DNA from: Hyphomicrobiales bacterium
GTDB taxonomy: Bacteria; Pseudomonadota; Alphaproteobacteria; Rhizobiales; Beijerinckiaceae
Direction: 5' to 3'
Length of the DNA stretch: 62,161 bases
Assembly (NCBI GenBank): GCA_027484605.1
Contig: JAIXSR010000013.1
Location: 1 to 62,161 of the forward strand
Below are positions 1-8,506 of this stretch, one piece after another. Numbering within the stretch: the first letter of the stretch is position 1; each line of letters opens with the position of its first letter. Position numbers and translations under genes: made by a program. The notes beneath the pieces are model-generated. The model saw only the letters and a program-made list of their open reading frames with translations, was not told where the DNA came from and made no database searches.

Positions 1-135
1 CTGGCACCAGGGGTAATCTGTCTGGCCTTTGCATCCGAGAGCATCGCGGTCCCCCAATCCTGATCGCCAGCCCCACATCCAGCCCCACACGAAACCTGCG
101 ATGCCTTGCGACGGGATAACTCTCGATGAGACAGC

Positions 136-164
136 AAAATGGCAGACTCCGTCTCCGCCATTTT
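136..164. terminator. Hairpin, possible bidirectional terminator
   Basis: AAAATGGC (136-143) pairs perfectly with GCCATTTT (157-164). Inside it, AGAC (144-147) pairs with GTCT (151-154), leaving a short loop and a two-base bulge. The A-run on one side and T-run on the other would let it end transcription in both directions. No gene can be assigned to bases 1-302; a frame open from base 1 to a stop at 63 could be the tail of an upstream gene, but that is too short to judge. Confidence 0.45.
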
Positions 165-302
165 CCTGTCCACGGCGATCACCGTTTCATTGATGATCTG
201 ATCGATGCCGGTGTCAGGCCGGCCTGCGGCCTCGCAGGATGCCCTCGCCGGATTCGGTCCGACAACCCGGACGGGATATCGCGGCCGGATCGCAGGGCCG
301 GA

Positions 303-785
303 TCAGGTCTCCGGTTTCAGGCCGGCCCGTTTCAGCCGGACGATCGCCAGGTCGAGCGCGGAGAGGAAGTTCGAGCGATCCCTCGGCGCAAAGGGGCGCG
401 GTCCTCCGGTGATCTGGCCGGCAGAGCGCAGGTCATCCATCAGGTTGCGGGTCGCCAGCACAGCGCCGATCGATTGCTCGGTATGGGCGCGGCCATCGGG
501 CGCGATGACATCCGCGCCGGCCTTGATGCAGCGCGCCGCCAACGGAATATCCGCTGTGACCACGACAATGCCGCGCCGCGCGCGTCCGGCAATGTAATCA
601 TCGGCGACATCCAGCCCCGCGCCCACCACCACCCGCTCGATCAGCGGATCACGCGGTAGCTGCATGTAGCTGTTGGAGACCACGATGGTCCTGACGCCGT
701 GGCGGCCCGCAACCTTGTAAACCTCGTCCTTGACGGGGCAGGCATCGGCATCGATGAAAACCAGAATGGTCGGGAGCGCGCTCAT
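303..785 (-). CDS. UPF0178 (YaiI/YqxD) family protein
   Basis: A 160-residue protein of the YaiI/YqxD (UPF0178) family, whose biochemical role is not established; the fold is PIN-like and nuclease activity is often suspected. Visible family marks are the N-terminal IDADACPVK (11-19), the SNSYM stretch (37-41), the VVTADIPLA segment (75-83) and the C-terminal [15 protein letters not shown] block (131-145). Length matches the family (about 150 residues). An in-frame extension upstream is possible but lacks family sequence, so the ATG at 785 was chosen. It stands alone, divergent from the B12-binding protein. Confidence 0.88.
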   Translation of the reverse strand: MSALPTILVFIDADACPVKDEVYKVAGRHGVRTIVVSNSYMQLPRDPLIERVVVGAGLDVADDYIAGRARRGIVVVTADIPLAARCIKAGADVIAPDGRAHTEQSIGAVLATRNLMDDLRSAGQITGGPRPFAPRDRSNFLSALDLAIVRLKRAGLKPET

Positions 786-1117
786 CCCTTTCCGATGTGG
801 GCGGAAAGGCCGCCCGTCAAGTCGCCTCGCGTGCCGGGCCTGCCGATCCGCGCCGTGGATGGCCTGAGCCGGATCAATACCCCCCTGCAGAGGTTCCGGG
901 CGGACATGTTGTGCCCACGGCCCGGCATCGGGCTGATGCCGGAGGCGCTGGCCGGGATCAACGCTGCCGGTCGCGGTTACGCAGCCGAATGCGCCCTCCG
1001 GCACGCTGCCAGGTTGTGCCTGCGGCGATTGAACGCGCCGGCTTGATCGTGGCCGGATGCGGCGTACACTCGGCCCAGCCATTGAACAAGACGACTTCCG
1101 GCAAACGGGGGCGGTTC
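786..1117. other. Intergenic region, nothing recognised
   Basis: These 332 bases separate two divergent genes and should hold both promoters. Frames stay open here only because the DNA is GC-rich; none encodes recognisable protein and no strong palindrome was seen. Confidence 0.5.
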
Positions 1118-1999
1118 ATGGGTGGGGATGCTTCCATGGTCATGCCTCCGTTCATCGCAGCCGAGTTGCTCTCGGAAGTCGACCTCCCGACAACGCATGA
1201 GCGGCTCGCGTCGCTCGTCAAGAATACCGTGCTGCCGCGCCTGATCCAGATGCATGCCCAGCCCTCTGCCGGGCATCCGGCGCGAGCGCGGGTTCCCTCG
1301 GCCGGAGACATCGAGAAGCTGGCGCATCTTGTGCTCGATCCGAACATCCAGCTGTCTTCGGACTTCGTCAGCACGCTCGAGCAACAAGGCCATTCCATCG
1401 AAGACCTGTTCGTCACCCTGCTGGAACCGGCCGCGCGCTGCCTCGGAACCATGTGGGACAATGACGAATGCAGCTTCGTCGACGTGACATTCGGCGTGGC
1501 GCGGCTCCAGCAACTGCTCTCGATGGGCAGCCGTTCCAACACGGTTCCGGAATTCAGCCGGAAACGAAGTGTCTGCATGGTGACGCTGGCCGATGAAAAA
1601 CACTCGCTCGGCGTGACAATGGTCGAAACCTTCCTGCAAGCCGGCGGATGGGGCGTCCGCACGCTGCATCGCGGATCGATCGGGGAGATCGAGGCCATGG
1701 TTGCCGGCGAATGGTTCGCCGTTATCGGACTGGCCGTCAGTTCGAGCCGTCAATTCGCGGAGCTGGCCTCGACGATCCGCGCGATCCGGTTGCATTCCTG
1801 CAACCCGGCCATCGGCGTCATGGTCGGCGGCCCGCCCTTTGCGGGGGCAACCGATATCGTCTCCCAGGTCGGGGCTGACGCCACGGCAGTCAACGCGCCC
1901 ACCGCCGTTCTCGTCGCCCAGAGGCTGTTTGACATCGGCGCCGCGACGAACTGGCAGGCGCATTCCTCGGGGACGGCACGCCCGAGGCAATCGGCCTGA
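1118..1999 (+). CDS. Cobalamin (B12)-binding domain protein, possible light or redox sensor
   Basis: A 293-residue protein with a helical-bundle module (about 60-140, including W113 of GTMWDNDE) followed by a Rossmann-like B12-binding domain (about 150-280). The sequence ADEKHSLG (158-165) carries the E/DxHxxG motif, in which H162 would be the lower cobalt ligand; VMVGGPPF (about 229-236) is the usual second glycine-rich loop. This layout resembles AerR/PpaA and the sensor half of CarH/LitR, where B12 senses light. No DNA-binding helix-turn-helix is present, so it would have to act through a partner. No bacteriochlorophyll genes lie in this window. The ATG at 1118 was chosen because upstream codons do not look like the family. 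Confidence 0.8.
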   Translation: MGGDASMVMPPFIAAELLSEVDLPTTHERLASLVKNTVLPRLIQMHAQPSAGHPARARVPSAGDIEKLAHLVLDPNIQLSSDFVSTLEQQGHSIEDLFVTLLEPAARCLGTMWDNDECSFVDVTFGVARLQQLLSMGSRSNTVPEFSRKRSVCMVTLADEKHSLGVTMVETFLQAGGWGVRTLHRGSIGEIEAMVAGEWFAVIGLAVSSSRQFAELASTIRAIRLHSCNPAIGVMVGGPPFAGATDIVSQVGADATAVNAPTAVLVAQRLFDIGAATNWQAHSSGTARPRQSA

Positions 2000-2041
2000 A
2001 CCCGGCGCGCTGCCCGTCAACCCGGGCGGGGGCACGAACGG

Positions 2042-2077
2042 AAAAAGGCCAGCAGCACGGGAGATATGCTGCTGGCC
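2042..2077 (-). terminator. Intrinsic terminator of the porin gene
   Basis: A perfect 11-bp stem (GGCCAGCAGCA 2047-2057 with TGCTGCTGGCC 2067-2077) and a 9-nt loop is followed on the minus strand by TTTTT (2046-2042). It lies 25 bases after the porin stop codon. Confidence 0.9.
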
Positions 2078-2101
2078 CTTCCTGCCCCCCGGCGGCCTCG
2101 A

Positions 2102-3289
2102 TCAGAAATCGCGCTGGAACCGGAGCCGGCCGACCCAGTCGGCCGTGTCGTTGCCGCGCGTCGCGAATCCGGCCGTTATCGTCGCGGCGGGACCGTCGAT
2201 CTTCCGGTAGAAGACTTCCGCACCGATCAGGAACCCCGCCGTGGGCTGCCAGCCGACCTGGCCGACAATGGCATAGGTCTTGAGCGTATTGGCCGCCCCT
2301 GACGGATCGTATTGGGCATAGCTGCCGCCAAGCGAGGTCCAGATCGTCGGTGTCAGATAGGCCTGGACGCCGCCAGCCAGAGTCCAGGCCTGGGTGAGCC
2401 GCGCCTTGCCGCCGGCAACGGTCGCATCCACCGCAGCGCGGGAGAAGGAGCCGATGGCGATCGTGTTGTAGCCCGCATAGGAAACGGCACCCTCGGTCAG
2501 CACCGCATTGAACCAGAGATTGGTCCCCTTGCTGGCGAAGGGCAGGTTGATCTTGCCGGCCGCGCCGATCGCATAGCCATAGGTGGCATTGATATTCGGC
2601 CCGGTCGTTCGGATCTCGTGCACGGCGCCCATCAGTTTCAGGGCGCCGAAGCTGCCGGCATAATCAAGGCTGCCGACGATATCCGGCATCCGGGTGCCGG
2701 CAACCGTGCCGCCGGTCAGGCCGCGGATGCGCTCGCGGGAATCCTCCATGGCGAGGGTCGCCGAGAAGCCGCTGCCGAGCTTCGCCGTATAGCCGATCGT
2801 GTTGGTGTAGAGGATGAAGGAATAGCCCCCGTAATTGTTCGAACCGGCGAACCAGGGCGACCAGCCATGCTCCCAGAGGGGCGTGACCCGGCCGGCCGTG
2901 ATGCCGCCGAACTGGATGAAGGCCTGTTCGAGCACCGTCGTGTCGGCGGCGTTCTCGCGCTGGAAATAGGCCCGGACGAAGGTCCGCAACAGGCCGTATT
3001 CCGTCGCGGTGCGGTGATCGAAGGCCACATAGCCGCGCACCCGGAAGCGATTGGCATTGGTGGTATTGGTCGTCGGATTCTCGATCATGTAATCCGCCCG
3101 GACCCGCCCCAGCACCTTGAGGCAGGAGGTCGTTCCGGGAACCACGAAGAAGCCCGAACCATAGGTCGGGCAGGTCTTCACATATTCCGCCGCACTCGGC
3201 TTCTTGACACCGAGATCGGCGCCCTGGGCCAGTCCGATCGCGGCGAATGCCCCGATCACGCCTGCCCCGATGGATTTCAGATGAACCAT
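2102..3289 (-). CDS. Porin, alphaproteobacterial Porin_2 family
   Basis: A 395-residue outer-membrane porin. The N-terminus has a signal peptide (about 1-22, cleavage near GLAQGADLG); the conserved start of the mature protein contains AEYVKTCPTYGSGFFVVPGT with a paired cysteine in SCLKVLGRVRADY, typical of Hyphomicrobiales porins. The rest alternates like beta-strands and ends in FQRDF, with the C-terminal phenylalanine used for outer-membrane assembly. The ATG at 3289 follows an AAGGAGGGG ribosome-binding site. It lies 89 bases downstream of the tctC-like gene on the same strand, so it may be co-transcribed and serve uptake of the same carboxylate (inference). It would let small solutes diffuse across the outer membrane. 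Confidence 0.92.
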   Translation of the reverse strand: MVHLKSIGAGVIGAFAAIGLAQGADLGVKKPSAAEYVKTCPTYGSGFFVVPGTTSCLKVLGRVRADYMIENPTTNTTNANRFRVRGYVAFDHRTATEYGLLRTFVRAYFQRENAADTTVLEQAFIQFGGITAGRVTPLWEHGWSPWFAGSNNYGGYSFILYTNTIGYTAKLGSGFSATLAMEDSRERIRGLTGGTVAGTRMPDIVGSLDYAGSFGALKLMGAVHEIRTTGPNINATYGYAIGAAGKINLPFASKGTNLWFNAVLTEGAVSYAGYNTIAIGSFSRAAVDATVAGGKARLTQAWTLAGGVQAYLTPTIWTSLGGSYAQYDPSGAANTLKTYAIVGQVGWQPTAGFLIGAEVFYRKIDGPAATITAGFATRGNDTADWVGRLRFQRDF

Positions 3290-3378
3290 GTCCCCTCCTT
3301 GTTGTTGTCTGGTTCTCAAAGGACCGAAACCGGCGCGCGGAAAGGCGGGCCGGTCGCGGGTTGTCCGGAAATGTCGGA

Positions 3379-4356
3379 TCAATCGTGCTTCAGCCCGGCG
3401 GACTGGATCAGCTGTCCCCAGCGCTGGTGCTCCTCCGCCATCATGCGGCGGAATTCCTCCGGCGAATTGCCGATGGGCGCAGCGCCTTCCTTGCCGAGGC
3501 GGTCCTTCAGCAGCGACGAGTTCAGCGCATCCAGCGTGGCCTTGCGCAGGCGCTCGACGATGGGGCCCGGCGTGCCGGCCGGCACCACAAAGCCATACCA
3601 GGCGCTGGCCTCGTAGCCGGCCCAGCCGAGTTCCGCCACGGTTGGCAGATCCGGATAGAGCGTGGTCCTGGCCCGCGAGGTCACGGCGAGCGGGCGGACG
3701 AGCCCGCCTTCGATCTGGCCGAGGATCGAGGGGAAGGTGGTGACCATGAAGTCGGTCTTGGCGCCGATCAGGTCATTGATGGCCGGCCCGGCCCCGCGAT
3801 AGGGGATATGCAGCGCCTTGACGCCCGCCGCCTTCTCGAGGAGCAGCGTCGCCAGATGGCTGGCGGAACCGTTCCCGGCAGAGCCATAGGTCAGCTTTTC
3901 AGGATTGGCCTTGGCATAGGCCACGAGTTCCTTGAGATCCTTGAAGCGCGACTCCTTCGGCACGACGATGACCAGCGGCGCGGAGGCCAGCAGCGTCACC
4001 GGATCGAAGGCTTTCAGGGTGTCCACCTTCATCGACTTGAAGAGATGCGGATTGACGACCATCGGCCCCTGATTGGCCATCAGCACGGTGTAGCCGTCGC
4101 GATCGGCATTCGCCGCCTGCTGCGTGGCGATGTTGCCCCCGGCCGCGCCATTGTTCTCGACGATCATCGTCTGCCCGATCGCCTGGCTGATCCCCTGCGC
4201 GATGACCCGCGCGATCGTGTCGGTTCCGCCGCCGGCCGCATAGGGCACGATCAGCTTGATCGGCTTGGTCGGATAGGTACCGCTGGCCCGGAGCGCGGAT
4301 GCGCCGAGGAACGTGCCGGCAAGGCCGATGGTGAAATGCCGCCTGTCGAGCTGCAT
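3379..4356 (-). CDS. TctC/Bug-family periplasmic solute-binding protein
   Basis: A 325-residue periplasmic binding protein of the tripartite tricarboxylate transporter (TTT) family. It begins with a signal sequence containing LDRRHFTIGLAG, and shows the family hallmarks YPTKPIKLIVPYAAGGGTD (binding loop near 30-50), YGSAGNGSASHLA and PYRGAGPAINDLIG. The membrane subunits TctA and TctB are not in the window; such orphan binding proteins are common in proteobacteria. It starts 22 bases downstream of the PrpF-like gene, which suggests the ligand is a small di- or tricarboxylate handled by that enzyme (inference). A GGGAGA ribosome-binding site precedes the ATG at 4356. Confidence 0.9.
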   Translation of the reverse strand: MQLDRRHFTIGLAGTFLGASALRASGTYPTKPIKLIVPYAAGGGTDTIARVIAQGISQAIGQTMIVENNGAAGGNIATQQAANADRDGYTVLMANQGPMVVNPHLFKSMKVDTLKAFDPVTLLASAPLVIVVPKESRFKDLKELVAYAKANPEKLTYGSAGNGSASHLATLLLEKAAGVKALHIPYRGAGPAINDLIGAKTDFMVTTFPSILGQIEGGLVRPLAVTSRARTTLYPDLPTVAELGWAGYEASAWYGFVVPAGTPGPIVERLRKATLDALNSSLLKDRLGKEGAAPIGNSPEEFRRMMAEEHQRWGQLIQSAGLKHD

Positions 4357-4378
4357 GGTTTCTCTCCCGATTATCGTT

Positions 4379-5488
4379 TTAGGCTGATTTGGCGTAGGTG
4401 ACGACGGTCTCGCCGGAGGCCTGCTCCGGCATGCGGACAAACACGCTGCCCTCGAAGATTTTCCGGGCTGTCCGGACCAGCGAGGCCTCGAACGGCCCGC
4501 CAGCCCGCGGCTGCGCCAGGGTCAGGTCGAGCCCGCCCGAGGGATGCTCGATCCGGATCGGCGTCCCGGGCCCGGCTTCCGGCGCGACGGCATGCGCCAC
4601 CGTGCCGGGAATGGCCGCAGCCGTTGCAATGCCGACCGCCCCGGTGACAGCCAGGGCCTTGTGGGCCGAATGGGGCATGAAATACCGCGCAGCGAGCGTG
4701 CCGCCGGCGGCAGGCCCGGCCACGAGGACCGGCTTGGGCACCACGAGGTCACGCACATCGCCGAGGCCCATCCGGTGCCCGGCCTCGAGACGCAGGGCTT
4801 CGAGGCGGCCCATGAAGGCGCGATCCGCATCCAGCTCGGCCGGCGTTTCTTGGCCGGTCTTGCCGAGATGGGCCGCCCGGACGATCATCAGCGGCGTGGC
4901 CGCATCGATCAGCGTGCAGGGAATGCCGTCGAGAATGTCGGTCTGCCGGCCCGAAGGAAACAGCGAGCCGGTCTTGGACCCGGCCGCATCGAGGAAGGTA
5001 AGCCAGACCGGTGCCGCCGTACCGGGCACGCCGTCGATGCGGCACCCGCCCTCATAGGTCACCCGGCCATTCGGCGTTTGCACCACGGCCTCGATGCGCT
5101 TGCCGGTATTGACGTTGAAGATGCGGATCCGGGTTTCGCCCGGCTGGGCCCGGACCAGACCGCGTTCGATGGCGAAGGGCCCGACGGCGCTCAGCATGTT
5201 GCCGCAATTCGGCGAGATATCGACGCGATGCTCGCCGACCTTCACCTGCGCGAAGAGATAGTCGATATCGGCATCGGCGCGGAACGAGCGCGAGACGATC
5301 GCAACCTTGCTGGTCAGCGGGTTTCCGCCGCCCAGCCCGTCGATCTGGAGGTCATGGCCGGCACCCATCGCCGAGATCAGCGCGGCATCTCGGGCGGCGG
5401 GATCGGCCGGCAGGTCGGAAGCCAGGAAGAACGGCCCGCGGGATGTGCCGCCTCGCATCAGGGTGCAGGGAACTGCGCGGGTTTCCAT
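4379..5488 (-). CDS. PrpF-like aconitate / 4-oxalomesaconate isomerase
   Basis: A 369-residue protein of the PrpF (DUF453) family: cofactor-free cis-trans isomerases and tautomerases such as 2-methylaconitate isomerase PrpF and 4-oxalomesaconate tautomerase GalD. Visible motifs are CTLMRGGTSRGPFF near the N-terminus, DGLGGGNPLTSKVAIV, and ISPNCGNMLSAVGPF containing the presumed catalytic cysteine. No prpB, prpC, acnD or gallate-pathway gene is adjacent, so the substrate cannot be chosen. The ATG at 5488 was preferred over 5494 because GGAAG lies 8 bases before it. It leads an operon with the TctC-like protein, divergent from a LysR gene. Confidence 0.85.
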   Translation of the reverse strand: METRAVPCTLMRGGTSRGPFFLASDLPADPAARDAALISAMGAGHDLQIDGLGGGNPLTSKVAIVSRSFRADADIDYLFAQVKVGEHRVDISPNCGNMLSAVGPFAIERGLVRAQPGETRIRIFNVNTGKRIEAVVQTPNGRVTYEGGCRIDGVPGTAAPVWLTFLDAAGSKTGSLFPSGRQTDILDGIPCTLIDAATPLMIVRAAHLGKTGQETPAELDADRAFMGRLEALRLEAGHRMGLGDVRDLVVPKPVLVAGPAAGGTLAARYFMPHSAHKALAVTGAVGIATAAAIPGTVAHAVAPEAGPGTPIRIEHPSGGLDLTLAQPRAGGPFEASLVRTARKIFEGSVFVRMPEQASGETVVTYAKSA

Positions 5489-5515
5489 GGCCATTCTTCC
5501 GGAGGATGCGGCCAT

Positions 5516-5546
5516 TGATCCACATTTCGGAACAATGATCCAGATT
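5516..5546. promoter_or_regulatory. Direct repeat, candidate LysR binding sites
   Basis: TGATCCACATT (5516-5526) and TGATCCAGATT (5536-5546) repeat with a 20-base period, about two helix turns, just upstream of the prpF-like start and in the divergent promoter region shared with the LysR gene. This would suit a regulator bound on one DNA face. Confidence 0.4.
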
Positions 5547-5621
5547 CATCAGATTTCCGGAAGAGTCCTAGCCAACCCGATCACCGTTGTTAAATGCAAA
5601 GAATCCGATTATTGATGCGTC

Positions 5622-6533
5622 ATGCGGATCAATTTCGAGCTTCTGGATCTCCGTGCCTTTCTCGCGGTGCTGGAAAGCGGCAGCTTCCACAAGGCGGCCG
5701 AACAGCTGAACCTGTCGCAGCCCGCGCTCAGCCGCCGGATCAAGCAGCTCGAGACGACGCTCGGCGCCCCCCTCCTCGAACGCACGACACGGCGCGTCTC
5801 CGCGACCACGGTGGGGCGGGAACTCCAGCCGTTGCTGGTCCGGCTGCTGGACGAGCTGGAAGCCTCGGTCCTGTCGATGAGCGCGACGGGCAAGCTGCAG
5901 CACGGGCAGGTCACCATCGCCTGCGTGCCGACAGCGGCCTTCTATTTCCTGCCGCTGGTGATCCGGCAATTCCACGCGCTGCATCCGAATATCCGGATCC
6001 GCATCCTCGATCTCTCGGCCAGCGAGGGGCTGAAAAGCGTGGCCCATGGTGAATCCGAATTCGGGATCAGCATGCTCGGCTCGGCCGATCCGGAACTGAC
6101 CTTCACCCCCCTGATGGACGATCCCTTCGTGCTGGCCTGCCATCGCGCGCATCCCCTCGCCGCCCGCACGGCGGTGGAATGGAGCGATCTCGCGAATGAG
6201 TTGCTGATCGGCGTCAGCCGCCATTCCGGCAACCGGACCATTCTCGACAATGCACTGGCCAATTCCGGAGTCCGGCTGAACTGGTTCTACGAGGTGAACC
6301 ATCTCTCCACCTCGCTCGGCCTCGTGGAGACCGGCGTCGGGATTTCAGTCCTGCCGCGGCTGGCCACCCCGCAGGACGATCACCCGAAGATCGTGACGCG
6401 GCCGATCACCGGCCCCGTGGTCTCGCGCACGATCGGCATTGTCGAACGGCGCAATGGCCGCCTCTCTCCGGCGGCCAGCCGTTTCCGCGCCCTGCTCTCG
6501 GAGAGCTGGACCCAGCAATCCCATTCCGGCTGA
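5622..6533 (+). CDS. LysR-family transcriptional regulator
   Basis: A 303-residue LysR-type regulator. The N-terminal winged helix-turn-helix (about 5-65) reads LLDLRAFLAVLESGSFHKAA, then LNLSQPALSRRIKQLE as the recognition region; the C-terminal effector domain (about 92-300) has the usual GISMLG, HPLAA and GVGISVLPRL segments. It is divergent from the prpF-tctC(-porin) group and probably controls it in response to a carboxylate inducer (inference from position). Length is normal. Confidence 0.92.
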   Translation: MRINFELLDLRAFLAVLESGSFHKAAEQLNLSQPALSRRIKQLETTLGAPLLERTTRRVSATTVGRELQPLLVRLLDELEASVLSMSATGKLQHGQVTIACVPTAAFYFLPLVIRQFHALHPNIRIRILDLSASEGLKSVAHGESEFGISMLGSADPELTFTPLMDDPFVLACHRAHPLAARTAVEWSDLANELLIGVSRHSGNRTILDNALANSGVRLNWFYEVNHLSTSLGLVETGVGISVLPRLATPQDDHPKIVTRPITGPVVSRTIGIVERRNGRLSPAASRFRALLSESWTQQSHSG

Positions 6534-6567
6534 ACCCTCTGCCGATGGGCCTGTCCGGAATGGGAAA

Positions 6568-6590
6568 GGGCTGCGAAATCCGCGCAGCCC
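6568..6590. terminator. Hairpin between convergent genes
   Basis: GGGCTGCG (6568-6575) pairs with CGCAGCCC (6583-6590) around a 7-base loop, between the stop codons of the LysR gene and the metallo-hydrolase gene. The plus-strand tail is pyrimidine-rich (CTCCTTCCTC) rather than a clean T-run, so termination may be moderate. Confidence 0.55.
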
Positions 6591-6613
6591 CTCCTTCCTC
6601 GTCAAATGCCCGG

Positions 6614-7501
6614 TCAGGCCTTCAGCGCGCGCGACAGACCGAGCGTGAGCAGCGGCGGGATGCGGTAATCCGGGAAGGCCCGGGCAATCTCCTCGGTGAT
6701 CGCCTTCGCCTGGTCCTCCTTGCCGATATTCGCCACCAGCAGCGGCTTGACCGCCTGGAGATAGCCGACAAGGCCGGCAAGGCTGGCCGGTGCGGTCGGC
6801 TCGCCATGGCCCGGCAGGATCACCGGCATCTCGCCGGCGCGGGTCTCGATGGCCTTCAGCGCCGCAACCCATTGGTCGAGCTGGCGGCTCACCACCGCAT
6901 GGACCTTGTTGTAGACGACATCCTGCGCGATCAGGATGCCGGCCTGCGGCAACTCGATCGTCAGGATTTCCGGCGCCTCGGTATCGAGGATCGGCCGGTA
7001 GCGGAAGACCACGCCGCCGATCGTCTCGTCGCCGGCAGCGATCGTGCCGGCAATGGCGGGTACCCGTGTCTCGACCTTGCGCTCGGCAACGAGGGCGGCT
7101 CCGCGCTCGGTGATGAACTTCGCGGTGACCGGCCCGGCATGGACCTGTTCGAACCCGGCATGGGCAAGGCCGAACCAATGATCGGGATGCATATGGCTGA
7201 GGATCACCCGTGTGACCGGGCGGCCGAGCAAGGCGATGTAGCGCTTGAGCTCCTGCGCCGAGGCCGCGACGAACTGGCCATCGACCAGCACGAGACCGGC
7301 CTGGGTCTCGACGAGATGCGAGGTGACCAGCGCCCCGGCCGGATCGGCCATGTAGGTATGGACGCGGACGCCCCCGCGCTCGGTCACGAAGACCTTGCCC
7401 TTGAAATCGGCGGGCGCGGTATTCGCGGCCTGGGCGAGGACGGGGCCGGCGAGAAGCGAGGTTCCGATGGCGTTGAGAAGGATACGGCGGGTCAGGATCA
7501 T
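6614..7501 (-). CDS. Periplasmic metallo-beta-lactamase-fold hydrolase
   Basis: A 295-residue MBL-fold protein with an N-terminal export signal (MILTRRILLNAIGTSLLAGPVLAQA region). The zinc signature HMHPDH appears in ILSHMHPDHWFGLAH; further ligands are likely the Asp in LIAQDVVYN and the His in ILPGHGEP. The family ranges from lactonases and glyoxalase II to sulfatases; nothing here identifies the substrate. It is divergent from a LysR gene, with an 83-base gap carrying a small palindrome, so it is likely that regulator's target. The ATG at 7501 was chosen because the signal peptide begins there. Confidence 0.88.
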   Translation of the reverse strand: MILTRRILLNAIGTSLLAGPVLAQAANTAPADFKGKVFVTERGGVRVHTYMADPAGALVTSHLVETQAGLVLVDGQFVAASAQELKRYIALLGRPVTRVILSHMHPDHWFGLAHAGFEQVHAGPVTAKFITERGAALVAERKVETRVPAIAGTIAAGDETIGGVVFRYRPILDTEAPEILTIELPQAGILIAQDVVYNKVHAVVSRQLDQWVAALKAIETRAGEMPVILPGHGEPTAPASLAGLVGYLQAVKPLLVANIGKEDQAKAITEEIARAFPDYRIPPLLTLGLSRALKA

Positions 7502-7559
7502 GGTGGGCCTCCCTGGGCTGGTGGAATTGGCCCGGAGGATAGGGCGGCCATGACAATCA

Positions 7560-7570
7560 ATGAAATTCAT
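7560..7570. promoter_or_regulatory. Palindrome in the divergent MBL/LysR promoter
   Basis: ATGAAATTCAT is a 5-1-5 inverted repeat 15 bases before the LysR start, in an AT-rich patch. LysR proteins usually bind such short dyads at divergent promoters, so this is a candidate autoregulatory site. Confidence 0.35.
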
Positions 7571-7584
7571 AATATACATGTCTC

Positions 7585-8493
7585 ATGCGCAAGATTGATC
7601 TCCGCCGGATTGACCTCAACCTCCTCCCCGTTTTCGACACGCTGATGCGCGAACGGCATGTCTCGCGCGCCGCCGGGCAGCTCGGGCGCACGCAATCAGC
7701 CGTCAGCCATGCGCTGGACAGGCTCCGCGACCAGCTGGGCGACCCGCTGCTTGTCCGCGTCGGCGGATCGATGCAGCCCAGCCCCTTCGCCCTTGAGCTG
7801 ATGGCGGAACTCGGCCCGATCCTCGGCAGCATCGAACGGGCCCTCTCGCCGCGGGAATCCTTCGATCCGGCAACCGCGCAGCGCCATTTCCGCCTCGTCC
7901 TGCCGGATTTCTGGACGGATGCAATGGCCGGCTTTCTCGCCGAGGCGGCACGGATCGCGCCCGGCATCACGGTTGAATGGCTCGCCCCGCGCGAGAGCAG
8001 CCTGATCGACCTCGCTGCGGCGCAGGTCGATCTGGTCATCGCGCCGAGCCGGCTTGCGCCCGTAGAAGGCACGCAGTCCAGCCCGCTGGGCGCCATGGCC
8101 TGGCAGAGCTTCCTCCGTGCCGGCCACCCCGCCATCGCGCGATGGGGCCGGGAAGCCTGGCTCGCCTATCCGCACGTGGTCGTGGCCGTGGGCGACCGCC
8201 TGCGCCCGCCGGTGGAGACCGCCGCCTACCTGCCCCCCGAACGGACGATCGGCGCCCGGGTGCCGAATTTCGGTGCCGTGGCACCGCTGCTTGCCCGGAC
8301 CGACATGATCGCCACCCTGCCCACGCTGACCATACGCGATGCCGCAGGCTTCCACGGGCTGGTCGCGCTTCCGCCGCCTGTCCCGGTCGAGCCGATCGAA
8401 CACAGTCTTTACTGGAGCATCCGGCATGGCAACGAGCCGGCGCTCGCCTGGTTGCGGGAGACGATCCGCCCCCATCTCGCCATTCCCGGCTGA
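7585..8493 (+). CDS. LysR-family transcriptional regulator (NodD/SyrM-like group)
   Basis: A 302-residue LysR-type regulator. The N-terminus RRIDLNLLPVFDTLMRERHVSRAA and the helix-turn-helix TQSAVSHALDRLRDQLGDPLLVR are typical of the subgroup starting DLNLL. The effector domain contains RLVLPDF and PNFGAVAPLLARTDMIATLP, also characteristic of that subgroup. It is divergent from the MBL-fold hydrolase and convergent with the cupin gene, so the hydrolase is the probable target. Confidence 0.9.
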   Translation: MRKIDLRRIDLNLLPVFDTLMRERHVSRAAGQLGRTQSAVSHALDRLRDQLGDPLLVRVGGSMQPSPFALELMAELGPILGSIERALSPRESFDPATAQRHFRLVLPDFWTDAMAGFLAEAARIAPGITVEWLAPRESSLIDLAAAQVDLVIAPSRLAPVEGTQSSPLGAMAWQSFLRAGHPAIARWGREAWLAYPHVVVAVGDRLRPPVETAAYLPPERTIGARVPNFGAVAPLLARTDMIATLPTLTIRDAAGFHGLVALPPPVPVEPIEHSLYWSIRHGNEPALAWLRETIRPHLAIPG

Positions 8494-8506
8494 TGCCCGG
8501 ACCGCT

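Noticed and set aside
126-659. Plus-strand frame over the UPF0178 gene
   Set aside because: It is antisense to conserved UPF0178 sequence and has no family resemblance.
1118-1999. Evidence for a photosynthesis gene cluster
   Set aside because: The B12-binding protein is the only hint; no bch, crt, puf or puh gene is in the window.
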